A stretch of DNA of 64,000 nt from Streptomyces sp. YIM 121038 (GCF_006088715.1 NZ_CP030771.1:5032001-5096000); one strand, 5' to 3'. Shown: positions 24,150 to 32,904, counted from the stretch's first letter. Translations and numbers: made by a program. Notes: generated by a model not told the origin, from the letters alone.

Positions 24150-26035
24150 TGGGCGAAACACACGACTCCGAGACCGACGAGGAGCTGGAGGACCTCCTCG
24201 GGTTTCTGAGGGACGCCCGTGGCTTCGACTTCACCGGATACAAGCGCTCCTCTCTTGGCCGGCGCATCCGCAAGCGGATGACGGACGCCGGAGTCTCCTC
24301 GTACGCGGACTACCGCGACCGCCTTGAGGCCAGCGCGGACGAGTTCGGCGCGCTCTTCAACACCATCCTGATCAACGTCACCTCGATGTTCCGCGACCCG
24401 GACGCCTGGACGTATCTGCAGCGCGAGGTCCTGCCCGAGCTGCTCGCCGCGGCCGGGGCCGACGACGAGATCAGGGTGTGGAGCGCGGGCTGCTCCAGCG
24501 GTGAGGAGGCGTACTCACTGGCGATCATGTTCGCCGAGGCGCTCGGCATCGAGGAGAGCCTGAACCGCGTCAAGATCTACGCGACGGACGTCGACGAGGA
24601 GGCCCTGCGCGAGGCCCGCACCGCGCTGTACACCGCCAAGAGCCTGGAGGCCCTGCCGGTGGACCTGCGCGACAAGTACTTCGAGCAGAACGGCGCGCAG
24701 TACAGCTTCCGGCCCGATCTGCGGCGCCGGGTGATCTTCGGGCGGCACGACGTGACCCGGGACGCCCCCATCTCCCGGCTCGACCTGCTGGTGTGCCGCA
24801 ACACCCTGATGTACTTCAACGTCGAGGCGCAGACGCAGATCATCGACCGCTTCCACTTCGCGCTGCGCGACGGCGGCTTCCTCTTCCTCGGCAAGGCCGA
24901 GATGCTCCTGAACGACGCCGACCGCTTCCAGGTCGTCAACATGCGCCAGCGCCTCTTCCGGCGCCGCCCCGGGGGCTCCGGGCCGCCCTACCACCCCGCC
25001 CCGCTGAAGGTCCGGGCGGGCGTCGCGTTCGAACCGCGCTCGGCGGCGCGCAACCGCCAGATGCGCGACCTCATCCTGGACGCCCTGCCGGTGCCCGCGG
25101 TCGCCGTCGACACCGAAGGCTCGGTGACACTGATCAACAGCCAGGCGCGCGTGCAGTTCGGCCTCACCACCAACGACTGCGGCCGGCCCTTCCAGGACCT
25201 GGAGATCTCCTACCGGCCCGTCGAGCTGCGCTCGCTGATCGAGCAGTCCACGCACGAGCGCAGAACGCTGCGCGTCAACAGCGTGGAGCGCCGCGTCGGC
25301 GACGACCTCCAGTACGTCGACATCCTGATCCAGCCGCTCACCGGATCCAACGGACTACCGGCGGGCACCGTCATCAGCTTCTCCGACGTCACGGTCCCCA
25401 CCCAGCTCAAGTCCGAGGTCAAGCGCGTCCGGGAAGAGCTGGAGACGGCGTACGAGGAACTCCAGTCCACGAACGAGGAGCTGGAGACGACGAACGAGGA
25501 ACTCCAGTCCAGCATCGAGGAGCTGGAGACCACGAACGAGGAACTCCAGTCCACGAACGAGGAATTGGAGACGACGAACGAGGAACTCCAGTCCGGCAAT
25601 GAGGAACTGGAGACCATGAACGAGGAGATGCGGATCCGCACCGAGGAGCTGGACGAGGTCCGTGCCTTCCTCGAAGGCGTGATGAGCAGCATCGCGGCCG
25701 GCGTGGTGGTCCTGGACGCGGACACCAAGGTCAAGAGCTGGAACCGGGGCGCGGCCGAGCTGTGGGGGCTGCGCCGGGACGAGGTCATGGACGAGCTGTT
25801 CTTCGGACTCGACTTCGGGCTGCCCACCGAGGAGCTGCGGCCCGCGGTCCAGAAGTGCCTCGACAGCCGCAAGCGCACCGGCCCGGTCTCGGTGTCCGCG
25901 GTGAACCGCATCGGCCGCCGCATCACGTGCTACGTGGTCTGCTCGCCCTTCGAGGGCCACCACGGAGGCGTCGTCCTGCTGATGGAGGAAGGCAACGCCA
26001 CGGCGGAGGAGAGCGTCGGCACCTCCACGAAATGA
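24149..26035 (+). CDS. CheR-type methyltransferase with PAS, repeat coiled coil and second PAS
   Basis: The 628-residue protein starts with a CheR N-terminal helical domain (about 13-65). A SAM-dependent methyltransferase domain follows (about 70-275: TSMFRDP, VWSAGCSSGEEAYSLA, KIYATDVDEEAL, DLLVCRNTLMYF). Next come a PAS domain (about 305-420), a coiled coil of alternating EELQSTN/EELETTN heptads (about 428-500) and a second PAS (about 505-610, ending RRITCYVVCSPF). This equals the front of CheB-CheR-PAS hybrid kinases of proteobacteria, but no kinase domain follows. It probably senses a signal and methylates a partner protein. Confidence 0.9.
   Translation: MGETHDSETDEELEDLLGFLRDARGFDFTGYKRSSLGRRIRKRMTDAGVSSYADYRDRLEASADEFGALFNTILINVTSMFRDPDAWTYLQREVLPELLAAAGADDEIRVWSAGCSSGEEAYSLAIMFAEALGIEESLNRVKIYATDVDEEALREARTALYTAKSLEALPVDLRDKYFEQNGAQYSFRPDLRRRVIFGRHDVTRDAPISRLDLLVCRNTLMYFNVEAQTQIIDRFHFALRDGGFLFLGKAEMLLNDADRFQVVNMRQRLFRRRPGGSGPPYHPAPLKVRAGVAFEPRSAARNRQMRDLILDALPVPAVAVDTEGSVTLINSQARVQFGLTTNDCGRPFQDLEISYRPVELRSLIEQSTHERRTLRVNSVERRVGDDLQYVDILIQPLTGSNGLPAGTVISFSDVTVPTQLKSEVKRVREELETAYEELQSTNEELETTNEELQSSIEELETTNEELQSTNEELETTNEELQSGNEELETMNEEMRIRTEELDEVRAFLEGVMSSIAAGVVVLDADTKVKSWNRGAAELWGLRRDEVMDELFFGLDFGLPTEELRPAVQKCLDSRKRTGPVSVSAVNRIGRRITCYVVCSPFEGHHGGVVLLMEEGNATAEESVGTSTK
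25454..25621 (+). repeat. Four 42-bp repeats encoding the coiled coil
   Basis: Units at 25454-25495, 25496-25537, 25538-25579 and 25580-25621. Each encodes two seven-residue blocks of the form EELQSTN-EELETTN. Confidence 0.9.
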
Positions 26036-26193
26036 CGTGTTCCGCTTCGTACGGTCACGGTACGGGAACCGTCCGCACCCGAGCGTTCGAGTGCGTCTCT
26101 TCTCGTGCTGGCGTGCGAGGCCCGTCCCTCTTGTGATGACGAAAGGCCCGGAACAGCCGCCACCGCTCACAAGGGCGGGCGTAGGCTTGAGGC

Positions 26194-27057
26194 ATGACCT
26201 CGGGCGAGGGCTCTGTGGGCCAGGCCCTGGCGGCTTGGCGTCGAGCCGCGTCCGCGCGGACACGGGCTGCCCGTGCGGAGGAGGCTGCGGCTCGACACGA
26301 GATCCTCGCGGCGACGACAGGCCGCGAGATGCATCTGGACATCGCCGCCGCGCTGCATTCCACTGCGGGATGTCACCGTTCGTCGGCCCAGTTGCAGGAA
26401 GCGTTCGCGCGCCGCATGACGGGGTGGGAGCAAGGTGACGGCCCCCGGCCCCGGTTCATGAGCGGGGTCGCCGAAGCCTGCGGCACGAGCAGCGCGGCGC
26501 TGACCCTCGTGGACGGCCGGCAGCGGCAGCTCGCCGTCGCCGCGTCGGACGCACCGGCGCGGGCGGCGCAGGACCTGGAGTTCATGCTCAGCGAAGGCCC
26601 CACCAGGGACGCCACCCGGTGCCGGAACCTGGTCTTCGCCTCGCACGAGGCCATCGAGACGCGCTGGCCCTGTTACGGCCCGGCCCTGACCGCGCTGGGC
26701 ATCCACGAGGTCGCCGCGGTCCCCCTGGACTCCAGCGACCGGTGCCTCGGGGCGCTCGCGGTGTTCGACCCGCGCCCCGGCCTCGTCGGCACCCGGATGT
26801 TCACGGAGATCGTGGAAGCGCTGGCCCGCACCGTCCTCCTCGACCCCGACGCCGACCCCGAGCTGTACGGCGGCACCGACCATCGGGACGTGGTGCAGCA
26901 AGCGGCGGGCATGCTCTCCGTGTACGTGGGATGTCGTGTCGAGGACGCCCTCGCGCTGATCAAGGCGCGGGCGTACAGCGGCGCGGAGAGCCTGGAGGTG
27001 CTCGCGGGAAAGATCGTGGCCGGTGACTTGAAGATCACTCCGGGAGAGTCGCCATGA
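26194..27057 (+). CDS. GAF-ANTAR RNA-binding antiterminator-type regulator
   Basis: The 287-residue protein has a helical Ala/Arg-rich N-terminus (about 10-80) and a GAF-like sensor domain (about 85-225: ALTLVDGRQRQLAVAASD, HEVAAVPLDSSDRCLGALAVFD). The C-terminal ANTAR domain (about 230-285) reads HRDVVQQAAGMLSVYVGCRVEDALALIKARAYSG in short. ANTAR domains bind paired RNA hairpins to prevent termination. The usual A-K-G-x-L-A motif is AAGML, so binding may differ. The ATG of the next gene overlaps its end by four bases. Confidence 0.85.
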   Translation: MTSGEGSVGQALAAWRRAASARTRAARAEEAAARHEILAATTGREMHLDIAAALHSTAGCHRSSAQLQEAFARRMTGWEQGDGPRPRFMSGVAEACGTSSAALTLVDGRQRQLAVAASDAPARAAQDLEFMLSEGPTRDATRCRNLVFASHEAIETRWPCYGPALTALGIHEVAAVPLDSSDRCLGALAVFDPRPGLVGTRMFTEIVEALARTVLLDPDADPELYGGTDHRDVVQQAAGMLSVYVGCRVEDALALIKARAYSGAESLEVLAGKIVAGDLKITPGESP

Positions 27058-27770
27058 CGATGTCACAGCAGCGCCTCGCCGAGGCCTTCGTGGAGCTGGC
27101 GGGCGGTGCGCCGGGTGAACCGGTCGATCCGCCCGCGCTCCTTGCCGCGCTCGCCGAGCGCAGCAGCGAACTCCTCAGCGCCCGCGCCTGCGCGGTCCTC
27201 GGCGTGCCGTCCGAGACGGGCGAGGAGCAGGTGTACGCGTCCGGGCCCGAGGCGCGGGACCTCGTCCTCGGCCACCACAATCAGGGCGAGGGACCAGCGG
27301 CGTACTGCCGGGAGACCGGCCGCGCCGTGCCCCTGACGGACCTGGAGAACCCGGTCGTCCGGCTGCGGTGGCCCCACTACGCACCGCGTGCGCTGGCCCT
27401 CGGCTGTACGCATGTCGCGGCTCATCCGCTGCGGGGCCGTGAGCGGACCGTCGGCGCGCTGGTGCTCTTCGGCTCCGCCGAGGAGCCGGTCACCGACGAA
27501 GGGCTTGCCATCAGCCAGTCCCTCGCGGACATCGTGGCCGCCGCGCTCCAGCGGGAGGACGAGCTGCGCCGGTCCCACACCCTCGCCGGGCAGCTCCAGC
27601 ACGCCCTGACCAGCCGTCTCGTCATCGAGCAGGCCAAGGGCGTGCTCGCCGCGAGCCGGGCGCTGACCATGGACGAGGCGTTCGCGCTGCTGCGCGGCTA
27701 CGCCCGCTCGCACCAGCGGAAGCTATCGGGGGTGGCGCTGGACGTGGTGGAGGGGAGGCTGGATCCCTGA
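27054..27770 (+). CDS. GAF-ANTAR regulator, second copy
   Basis: The 238-residue protein has a GAF domain (about 25-170: ACAVLGVPSETGEEQVYASG, PLRGRERTVGALVLFGS) and a canonical ANTAR domain (about 178-235) with LTSRLVIEQAKGVLAASR and EAFALLRGYARSHQRKL. It is translationally coupled to the preceding GAF-ANTAR gene and likely works with it as a pair or heterodimer. The RNA target is not evident in the neighbouring intergenic regions. Confidence 0.9.
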   Translation: MTMSQQRLAEAFVELAGGAPGEPVDPPALLAALAERSSELLSARACAVLGVPSETGEEQVYASGPEARDLVLGHHNQGEGPAAYCRETGRAVPLTDLENPVVRLRWPHYAPRALALGCTHVAAHPLRGRERTVGALVLFGSAEEPVTDEGLAISQSLADIVAAALQREDELRRSHTLAGQLQHALTSRLVIEQAKGVLAASRALTMDEAFALLRGYARSHQRKLSGVALDVVEGRLDP

Positions 27771-27851
27771 CGGGGTCCGGCCCGCGGGTCCGGTGCCGTA
27801 CGGGACGCCCGCCCGAGGGCGAGGTCCGGCACCCCGCCCCCGGCCCTCGCG

Positions 27852-28565
27852 TCAGTCCCGCTCGTCCCGGCCCTCCGCCTCGGCCTCCGCCTGCTTCGCC
27901 TGCACCTCGGGGTCCAGGGACGCCTGGCCGCTGCCGTCCACCGAGGTGAGCGGGGTGCGATCGGGGACCTCGGTGGCCGCGGGGGGCTCGACCAGCCAGT
28001 CCGGGTTGGCCTGCTTGTCCCACCACTTCCACACGGCGACCGCGGCGGCACCGAGCACGCCGAGCACCGCGAGCCGCTTGACCGTGCGGCCGGTGCGGGA
28101 CCGGCGCTCCTGCCTGCGGGCGATCTCCTTGATCTCCTGCGGCGACACCTGACCGCGCAGCGCGGCGAGGGCCGCCGCACCCCGGGCCGCCGCCTCCTCG
28201 CGGACCGGTCCGGAGACGGCCACGGCGTGCTCGATGCGGGGCTTCGAGAAGTCGGCGGCCTGGCGGGCGGCCTTGCGGGTGCGGACGGCGGCCTCGTGCG
28301 CGGCGTGGTCGAGCTTCGGCGGCACATGCCCCCGTGCCTGCGTCACGCGCGGCGCGACGTGCGCCCCGTACTGGGCGCGGGCCTGGTCGGCGGCGGTGTG
28401 CGCCGCGTGCGACACCTTCGGGGCGAGGCGCGAGCGGGCCTCCTGTGCCAGGTGGGTGGCCCGGTCCTTGGCTTCTTCGGCGTAGGGCGCCACCGCGTCC
28501 GCGGCGTGCCGCGCGCTTTCCTTCGCCGAGTCGGCCGCGGCGCGCACGCTGTCTTTGCGGGTCAC
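27852..28565 (-). CDS. DUF5324-type membrane-anchored Ala/Arg-rich protein
   Basis: The 237-residue protein has a long N-terminal helical region (about 1-150) with repeated Ala-Ala-His-x-Ala and Arg/Lys-rich segments. Then come a basic stretch (RRQERRSRTGRTVKRL), one membrane helix (about 166-182), and an acidic tail. It resembles apolipoprotein-like amphipathic repeats. I recall this family next to the cyclophilin gene in Streptomyces as DUF5324; that name is from memory. GTG 28565 has a perfect AAGGAGGAGG. Role unknown, possibly at the membrane inner face. Confidence 0.75.
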   Translation of the reverse strand: MTRKDSVRAAADSAKESARHAADAVAPYAEEAKDRATHLAQEARSRLAPKVSHAAHTAADQARAQYGAHVAPRVTQARGHVPPKLDHAAHEAAVRTRKAARQAADFSKPRIEHAVAVSGPVREEAAARGAAALAALRGQVSPQEIKEIARRQERRSRTGRTVKRLAVLGVLGAAAVAVWKWWDKQANPDWLVEPPAATEVPDRTPLTSVDGSGQASLDPEVQAKQAEAEAEGRDERD

Positions 28566-28756
28566 GGGATCCTCCTCCTTGGTGGCGTATAGGTATGTCA
28601 CCTTTCCACCCTTTCCGGGATCATGCCTGCCGGGATGGAACCGGTCCACGCGCGGATGGGCATCCGGGGCGTCCCCGCGAGCGCGGGGCGCGCGTCGGTC
28701 CGCCCCGGCCGCCGGTGCGACACGGTGTTCGGCACGGCGTCCGGCAGGGCTCGTAC

Positions 28757-28784
28757 CGCGGCTCCCGGTGCACCCGGAGCCGCG
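28757..28784. other. 28-bp palindrome in the DUF5324/cyclophilin intergenic region
   Basis: Left half 28757-28770 and right half 28771-28784 are inverted repeats with one mismatch and no loop. The 376-bp region (28566-28941) holds the divergent promoters of both genes; nothing else was recognised. Confidence 0.4.
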
Positions 28785-28941
28785 CGATCCGTGACGGGCG
28801 AAGCCGCTCCATCCGGTGCGGGCAGGGCCCGCCGACGACAATGCCACGGATCGTCCCCAGGTGTGCCTGCTCGGCGGCTACTCGTCCCAAACCGGTCCGT
28901 GCGAGGATCGGAGAGTCACAGAGGACAACGGAAGGCAGATC

Positions 28942-29475
28942 GTGGCTGAGCAGCTTTATGCCACCCTCAAGACCAACCAGGGCGACATCGAGATTCGGCT
29001 GCTGCCGAACCACGCGCCCACGACGGTCAAGAACTTTGTTGAGCTCGCCCAGGGCGAGCGCGAGTGGACGCACCCCGCGACCGGCAAGAAGTCCACGGAC
29101 AAGCTGTACGACGGCACGGTCTTCCACCGGGTGATCAGCGGCTTCATGATCCAGGGCGGCGACCCGCTGGGCAACGGCACGGGTGGTCCGGGCTACGAGT
29201 TCAAGGACGAGTTCCACCCGGACCTCGCCTTCACCAAGCCCTACCTGCTGGCCATGGCGAACGCGGGCCCGGGCACCAACGGCTCGCAGTTCTTCATCAC
29301 GGTCTCCCCGACCGCGTGGCTGACGGGCAAGCACACCATCTTCGGCGAGGTCACCAACGACGCCGGCAAGAAGGTCGTGGACGCCATCGCCGGTACGCAG
29401 ACCAACCCGCGCACGGACCGCCCGGTGAACGACGTCGTCATCGAGTCCGTCGTCGTCGAGACGCGCGAGGGCTGA
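28942..29475 (+). CDS. Cyclophilin-type peptidyl-prolyl cis-trans isomerase
   Basis: The 177-residue cytoplasmic enzyme catalyses prolyl isomerisation during protein folding. It has the full cyclophilin signature: FHRVI with catalytic Arg63, MIQGGDP, MANAGPGTNGSQFFIT with Gln116 and Phe117, Trp126 and KHTIFGEV with His131. GTG 28942 is chosen because GGAAGG precedes it and the protein then starts MAEQLYATLKTNQGDI, the usual N-terminus in actinobacteria. It is followed by a terminator, then the rhomboid gene. Confidence 0.95.
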   Translation: MAEQLYATLKTNQGDIEIRLLPNHAPTTVKNFVELAQGEREWTHPATGKKSTDKLYDGTVFHRVISGFMIQGGDPLGNGTGGPGYEFKDEFHPDLAFTKPYLLAMANAGPGTNGSQFFITVSPTAWLTGKHTIFGEVTNDAGKKVVDAIAGTQTNPRTDRPVNDVVIESVVVETREG

Positions 29476-29547
29476 GCGCCTCCACGCTCGATCCCGTCCG
29501 TCGGGAGCTCCCGCCCGTCCGGGAGGACCCGCCCGCCGGGGAACAAA

Positions 29548-29583
29548 ACCGCCCCGCCCATCCGTAGAGGAGGGCGGGGCGGT
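29548..29583 (+). terminator. Terminator after cyclophilin gene
   Basis: A perfect 12-bp stem (29548-29559 and 29572-29583) with a 12-nt loop, 72 bp after the stop. Confidence 0.75.
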
Positions 29584-29637
29584 GCGTTGACCAGCATGCC
29601 GGCGCCGCCCGCGTACGGCAGACCAGAGGGGACCGCG

Positions 29638-30531
29638 ATGGACCAGGCGCCAGGCAGCCCGGAGGGGCCGCAGGACGCGCAGAGCCTGCCGAGCTGCTAC
29701 CGGCATCCCGGCCGGGAGACGGGGATCACCTGCACCCGCTGCGAGCGTCCGATCTGCCCGGAGTGCATGATCAGCGCCTCCGTCGGCTTCCAGTGCCCCG
29801 AGTGCGTCAAGGGCGGCTCCGGCACCGGGCACGCTCCGGCGGCCGCTCAGCCGCGCACGCTGGCGGGCGGCACGCTCACGCAGGACCCGCGCCTGCTCAC
29901 GAAGATCATCCTTGCGCTCAACGTGCTGGTGTTCGTCGCGGTCCGCGCCCGTGAGGACCTCGTCGGGGACCTGTTCCTGATCGGCCGGTGGCCGCCCGAG
30001 CCGTTCCCCGCCACCGAGGGCGTGGCGGACGGTCAGGCGTACCGCCTGGTCACGGCCATGTTCACGCACCAGGAGATCTGGCACATCGCGTTCAACATGC
30101 TGGGGCTCTGGTGGCTCGGCGGCCCCCTGGAGGCGGCGCTCGGCCGGGCGCGGTTCCTCGCCCTGTATCTGCTGTCGGGGCTCGGCGGCAGCGCCCTGAC
30201 GTATCTGGTCTCGGACCCCAGTGACGCCTCGCTCGGCGCCTCCGGAGCGATCTTCGGCCTGCTCGGCGCGACGGCGGTCCTGATGCGCCGGCTGAACTAC
30301 GACATGCGTCCGGTCATCGCCCTGCTCGCGCTGAACCTGCTCTTCACCTTCACCTGGAGCGGCATCGCCTGGCAGGCGCACGTCGGCGGTCTCGTCGCCG
30401 GTGTCGCCATCGCGTACGGCATGGTGCACGCGCCGCGCGAGCGCCGGGCCCTGGTGCAGTGGGGCACCTGCGCCCTGGTGTTCCTGGTGATCGCGGCCAC
30501 CGTGATCGTGCGGACCGTGCAGCTCACCTGA
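29638..30531 (+). CDS. Rhomboid-family intramembrane serine protease with N-terminal zinc-binding domain
   Basis: The 297-residue protein begins with a cytoplasmic zinc-ribbon or B-box-like part (Cys20, His23, Cys32, Cys35, Cys40, Cys43, Cys53, Cys56). Six or seven membrane helices with rhomboid motifs follow: HIAFNMLGLWWLG, catalytic Ser202 in GASGAIFG and His248 in AHVGG. It should cut membrane helices of unknown partners. ATG 29638 with GAGGGG six bases upstream is preferred to 29587. The gene converges on crgA, and a DnaA-box cluster lies between. Confidence 0.92.
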   Translation: MDQAPGSPEGPQDAQSLPSCYRHPGRETGITCTRCERPICPECMISASVGFQCPECVKGGSGTGHAPAAAQPRTLAGGTLTQDPRLLTKIILALNVLVFVAVRAREDLVGDLFLIGRWPPEPFPATEGVADGQAYRLVTAMFTHQEIWHIAFNMLGLWWLGGPLEAALGRARFLALYLLSGLGGSALTYLVSDPSDASLGASGAIFGLLGATAVLMRRLNYDMRPVIALLALNLLFTFTWSGIAWQAHVGGLVAGVAIAYGMVHAPRERRALVQWGTCALVFLVIAATVIVRTVQLT

Positions 30532-30553
30532 GGCTCCGGTCCAGCCGAGGCTG

Positions 30554-30587
30554 CCGTGGCCCCGCCCGTTCCCGGGCGGGGCCACGG
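30554..30587 (+). terminator. Terminator after rhomboid gene
   Basis: A perfect 15-bp stem (30554-30568 and 30573-30587) with a 4-nt loop. Confidence 0.8.
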
Positions 30588-30673
30588 CCCTTCAGCGGCG
30601 CTGTGGGCCGGGGTACAGGACCGCCCCCGTGCCCGGTGCGGGTACGGGGATGTCCCCACCGTCTCACCCCAGG

Positions 30674-30884
30674 TTGTCCACAGTCTGTGCCCGATCTTGT
30701 GCACGAAGTGGGGAACGTCTGTTCCGTGCGTCGCCGATCCGGGTTTTCCCAGGCGGGGCAAGGGATGGGCGGACCGGGCCAGGGCGGTCGGCCAGTCACA
30801 CCGGCGTCAACGTCCGGAGAGTTATCCACAGATCTTCAGACCTTTCCCCAGGTCTGTGGATGGCACCGCTCGCGCTGTGGATAA
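30674..30884. promoter_or_regulatory. Cluster of four DnaA boxes between convergent genes
   Basis: Sites fitting the Streptomyces DnaA-box pattern YYRTCCACA lie at 30674-30682 (TTGTCCACA, plus), 30832-30840 (TTATCCACA, plus), 30855-30863 (CCATCCACA, minus) and 30876-30884 (TTATCCACA, minus). The last three fall within 53 bp. Both flanking genes end here, so these are not promoter operators. A DnaA-titrating or initiation-control site is plausible. Confidence 0.75.
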
Positions 30885-30929
30885 CTCAGGCCAGGGCTTG
30901 CGTTCCGCCCCCGCCGTTACCCCGGATCG

Positions 30930-31187
30930 TTACTTCCACTGAGTGGAGACGCCGAAGCCCGCGGCGATGAAGCCGAAGCCGACCACGATGTTCCAGTTCC
31001 CCAGCGGGTCGATCGGGAGCTCGCCGTCCGTGACGTAGAAGACGACGATCCAGGCGAGGCCGATCAGGAACATCGCCAGCATCACCGGAGCGACCCAGCT
31101 GCGGCTGGTCAGCTTGATGTTCGTCGCCTTCTTCGACGACGGGGGCGTGTAGTCGTCTGCCTTCTTGCGGATACGTGACTTCGGCAC
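30930..31187 (-). CDS. crgA: Septation inhibitor protein CrgA
   Basis: CrgA is a small membrane protein of actinobacteria that delays FtsZ-ring formation during aerial growth and recruits division proteins. The 85 residues begin [16 protein letters not shown], then have two membrane helices (about 32-52 and 66-80) joined by [16 protein letters not shown], and end FGVSTQWK, all family features. GTG 31187 follows AGGAGAG. It is divergent from the DUF881 gene and lies close to the ftsW-pbpA-pknB operon, as in other Streptomyces. Confidence 0.96.
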   Translation of the reverse strand: MPKSRIRKKADDYTPPSSKKATNIKLTSRSWVAPVMLAMFLIGLAWIVVFYVTDGELPIDPLGNWNIVVGFGFIAAGFGVSTQWK

Positions 31188-31329
31188 GAGGGTCTCTCCT
31201 GTCGATGCGCTGCGTGGCCGCGCAGGTAACTGGGTCCGGCGCCGGGAGCGGACACTACGGTGCGCTAAGTCTTCCCCCGGGCGTCCGTTAGCGTAGTGCT
31301 TCCGCGGCGGTGAAGGAGATAAGGGTACG

Positions 31330-32121
31330 TTGAGCAATTCCGCCGACTTCCCCACGGGCCCGGGCCGGCCGTCCCCGGGCACGGGCCGACGCCGCCGCTG
31401 GCGGCCGGTCCGCGTGCTCACCGCAGGCGTCTTCGCGCTCGCCGGGCTGCTCTTCATGACCAGCTTCAACACGGCCAAGGGCACCAACATCCGTACCGAC
31501 GACTCCCTCCTGAAGCTCTCCGACCTCATCCAGGAGCGCAGCCGCAAGAACAAGGACCTGGACGCGTCCACCGGCTCGCTCCGCGACGAGGTCGAGTCCC
31601 TCGCCCGCCGCGACAGCCCCGGCACCAAGGCCGACGCCGCCCGGCTCAGCGCCCTGGAGCGGAACGCGGGCACCAAGAAGCTGAGCGGCCCGGCCGTCTC
31701 GGTCACCCTCACCGACGCCCCGCCGCACGCCACCGCCAAGCTCCCCGGCTACCCCGAGCCGCAGCCCAACGACCTGGTCATCCACCAGCAGGACCTCCAG
31801 GCCGTGGTCAACGCCCTGTGGCAGGGCGGCGCCGAAGGCATCAAGGTCATGGACCAGCGGCTGATCTCCACCAGCGCCGTGCGCTGCGTCGGCAACACCC
31901 TGATCCTCCAGGGCCGCGTCTACTCACCCCCGTACACGGTGACCGCGATCGGCGACCCCGACCGCCTCAAGAAGGCCCTCGCCGCCTCGCCGGAGATCCA
32001 GAACTACATGCTGTACGTCAACGCCTACGGGCTCGGCTGGAAAGTCGACGACGACGGGGCGGTGACTCTTCCCGGCTACTCGGGCACAGTGAACCTCCAT
32101 CACGCGAAGCCTGTGGAGTAG
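31330..32121 (+). CDS. DUF881-family membrane-anchored protein
   Basis: The 263-residue protein has a basic cytoplasmic start, one membrane helix (about 28-46), a coiled-coil-like segment (about 58-110) and a DUF881 domain (about 115-255). The DUF881 domain shows [40 protein letters not shown] and [15 protein letters not shown]. The family recurs beside crgA and in Gram-positive division regions; function is unknown. TTG 31330 is used because GGAGATAAGGG stands directly before it. The class E sortase gene follows 23 bp later. Confidence 0.9.
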   Translation: MSNSADFPTGPGRPSPGTGRRRRWRPVRVLTAGVFALAGLLFMTSFNTAKGTNIRTDDSLLKLSDLIQERSRKNKDLDASTGSLRDEVESLARRDSPGTKADAARLSALERNAGTKKLSGPAVSVTLTDAPPHATAKLPGYPEPQPNDLVIHQQDLQAVVNALWQGGAEGIKVMDQRLISTSAVRCVGNTLILQGRVYSPPYTVTAIGDPDRLKKALAASPEIQNYMLYVNAYGLGWKVDDDGAVTLPGYSGTVNLHHAKPVE

Positions 32122-32144
32122 CGCTCGCTCGGGAGGTCCCTGCG

Positions 32145-32834
32145 GTGTCGGTGCGCGTGCTCGTCCGGACGTTCAGCGAAGTGTGCGTCACCGTCGGCAC
32201 CCTGATCGTGCTCTTCGTGGTCTACGTGCTGTTCTGGACCGGAGTGAAGGCCGACCGGGCCATGGACGACCAGGTCGACCGTCTCCAGGACCGGTGGTCC
32301 CAGGGGCGGGTCGCCACCGGCGCCGGAGCCCTGGACGCCTCGCCCCCGAAGCCCGCCGCCTACGAGAACGGCGAGGCCTTCGCCGTCATGTACATCCCCC
32401 GCTTCGGTTTCACGTGGAACAAGCCCGTGCTCCAGGGCACCGCCACCGACACCCTCAAGAAGGGCCTCGGCCACTACGCGCGCACCGCCCGGCTCGGCCA
32501 GCGGGGCAACTTCGCCGTGGCCGGACACCGGCGCACCTACGGCGACCCGTTCAAGGACTTCCCCGCGCTGCGCCCCGGCGACGCGGTGGTCCTGACCGAC
32601 GGCACGACCTGGTTCACGTACCGCATCGACAAGAAGCCGTACAAGACGCTGCCCAGTGACATCGGGGTCGTCGACCCGGTGCCGCGGGGCTCCGGCTACC
32701 GCGCGCCCGGCCGCTATCTCACCCTGACCACCTGCGAGCCCGAGTGGGGCCACAGCCACCGTCTGATCGCCTGGGCCCATCTGGACGCCACCCAGCCCGT
32801 GGAGGCCGGGAAACCCGAGGCACTGCGCCGTTAG
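32145..32834 (+). CDS. Class E sortase (first of three)
   Basis: The 229-residue membrane-anchored transpeptidase has one N-terminal helix (about 13-33) and a catalytic domain with His128 (AGHRRT), Cys197 (TLTTCEP) and Arg206. Sortases cleave a C-terminal sorting signal such as LAxTG and link the protein to peptidoglycan. GTG 32145 has GGGAGG eight bases upstream. A parS-like sequence lies within the gene at 32407. The presence of three class E sortases in a row suggests different substrates or growth stages. Confidence 0.9.
   Translation: MSVRVLVRTFSEVCVTVGTLIVLFVVYVLFWTGVKADRAMDDQVDRLQDRWSQGRVATGAGALDASPPKPAAYENGEAFAVMYIPRFGFTWNKPVLQGTATDTLKKGLGHYARTARLGQRGNFAVAGHRRTYGDPFKDFPALRPGDAVVLTDGTTWFTYRIDKKPYKTLPSDIGVVDPVPRGSGYRAPGRYLTLTTCEPEWGHSHRLIAWAHLDATQPVEAGKPEALRR
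32407..32420. promoter_or_regulatory. Possible parS variant inside sortase gene
   Basis: GTTTCACGTGGAAC differs from the parS core GTTTCACGTGAAAC at one position. It encodes ordinary sortase residues (GFTWN), so chance cannot be excluded. Confidence 0.4.
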
Positions 32835-32904
32835 TCTGGTGCGGTACGGCGGCGACGGCCGGTGCGATGGGGCCGGGTGGCCGTGTGGCGACGAAAGGGA
32901 CGGC

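Noticed and set aside
25454..25621. CRISPR-like array
   Set aside because: The repeats are contiguous, in frame and encode a coiled coil; no spacers and no cas genes.
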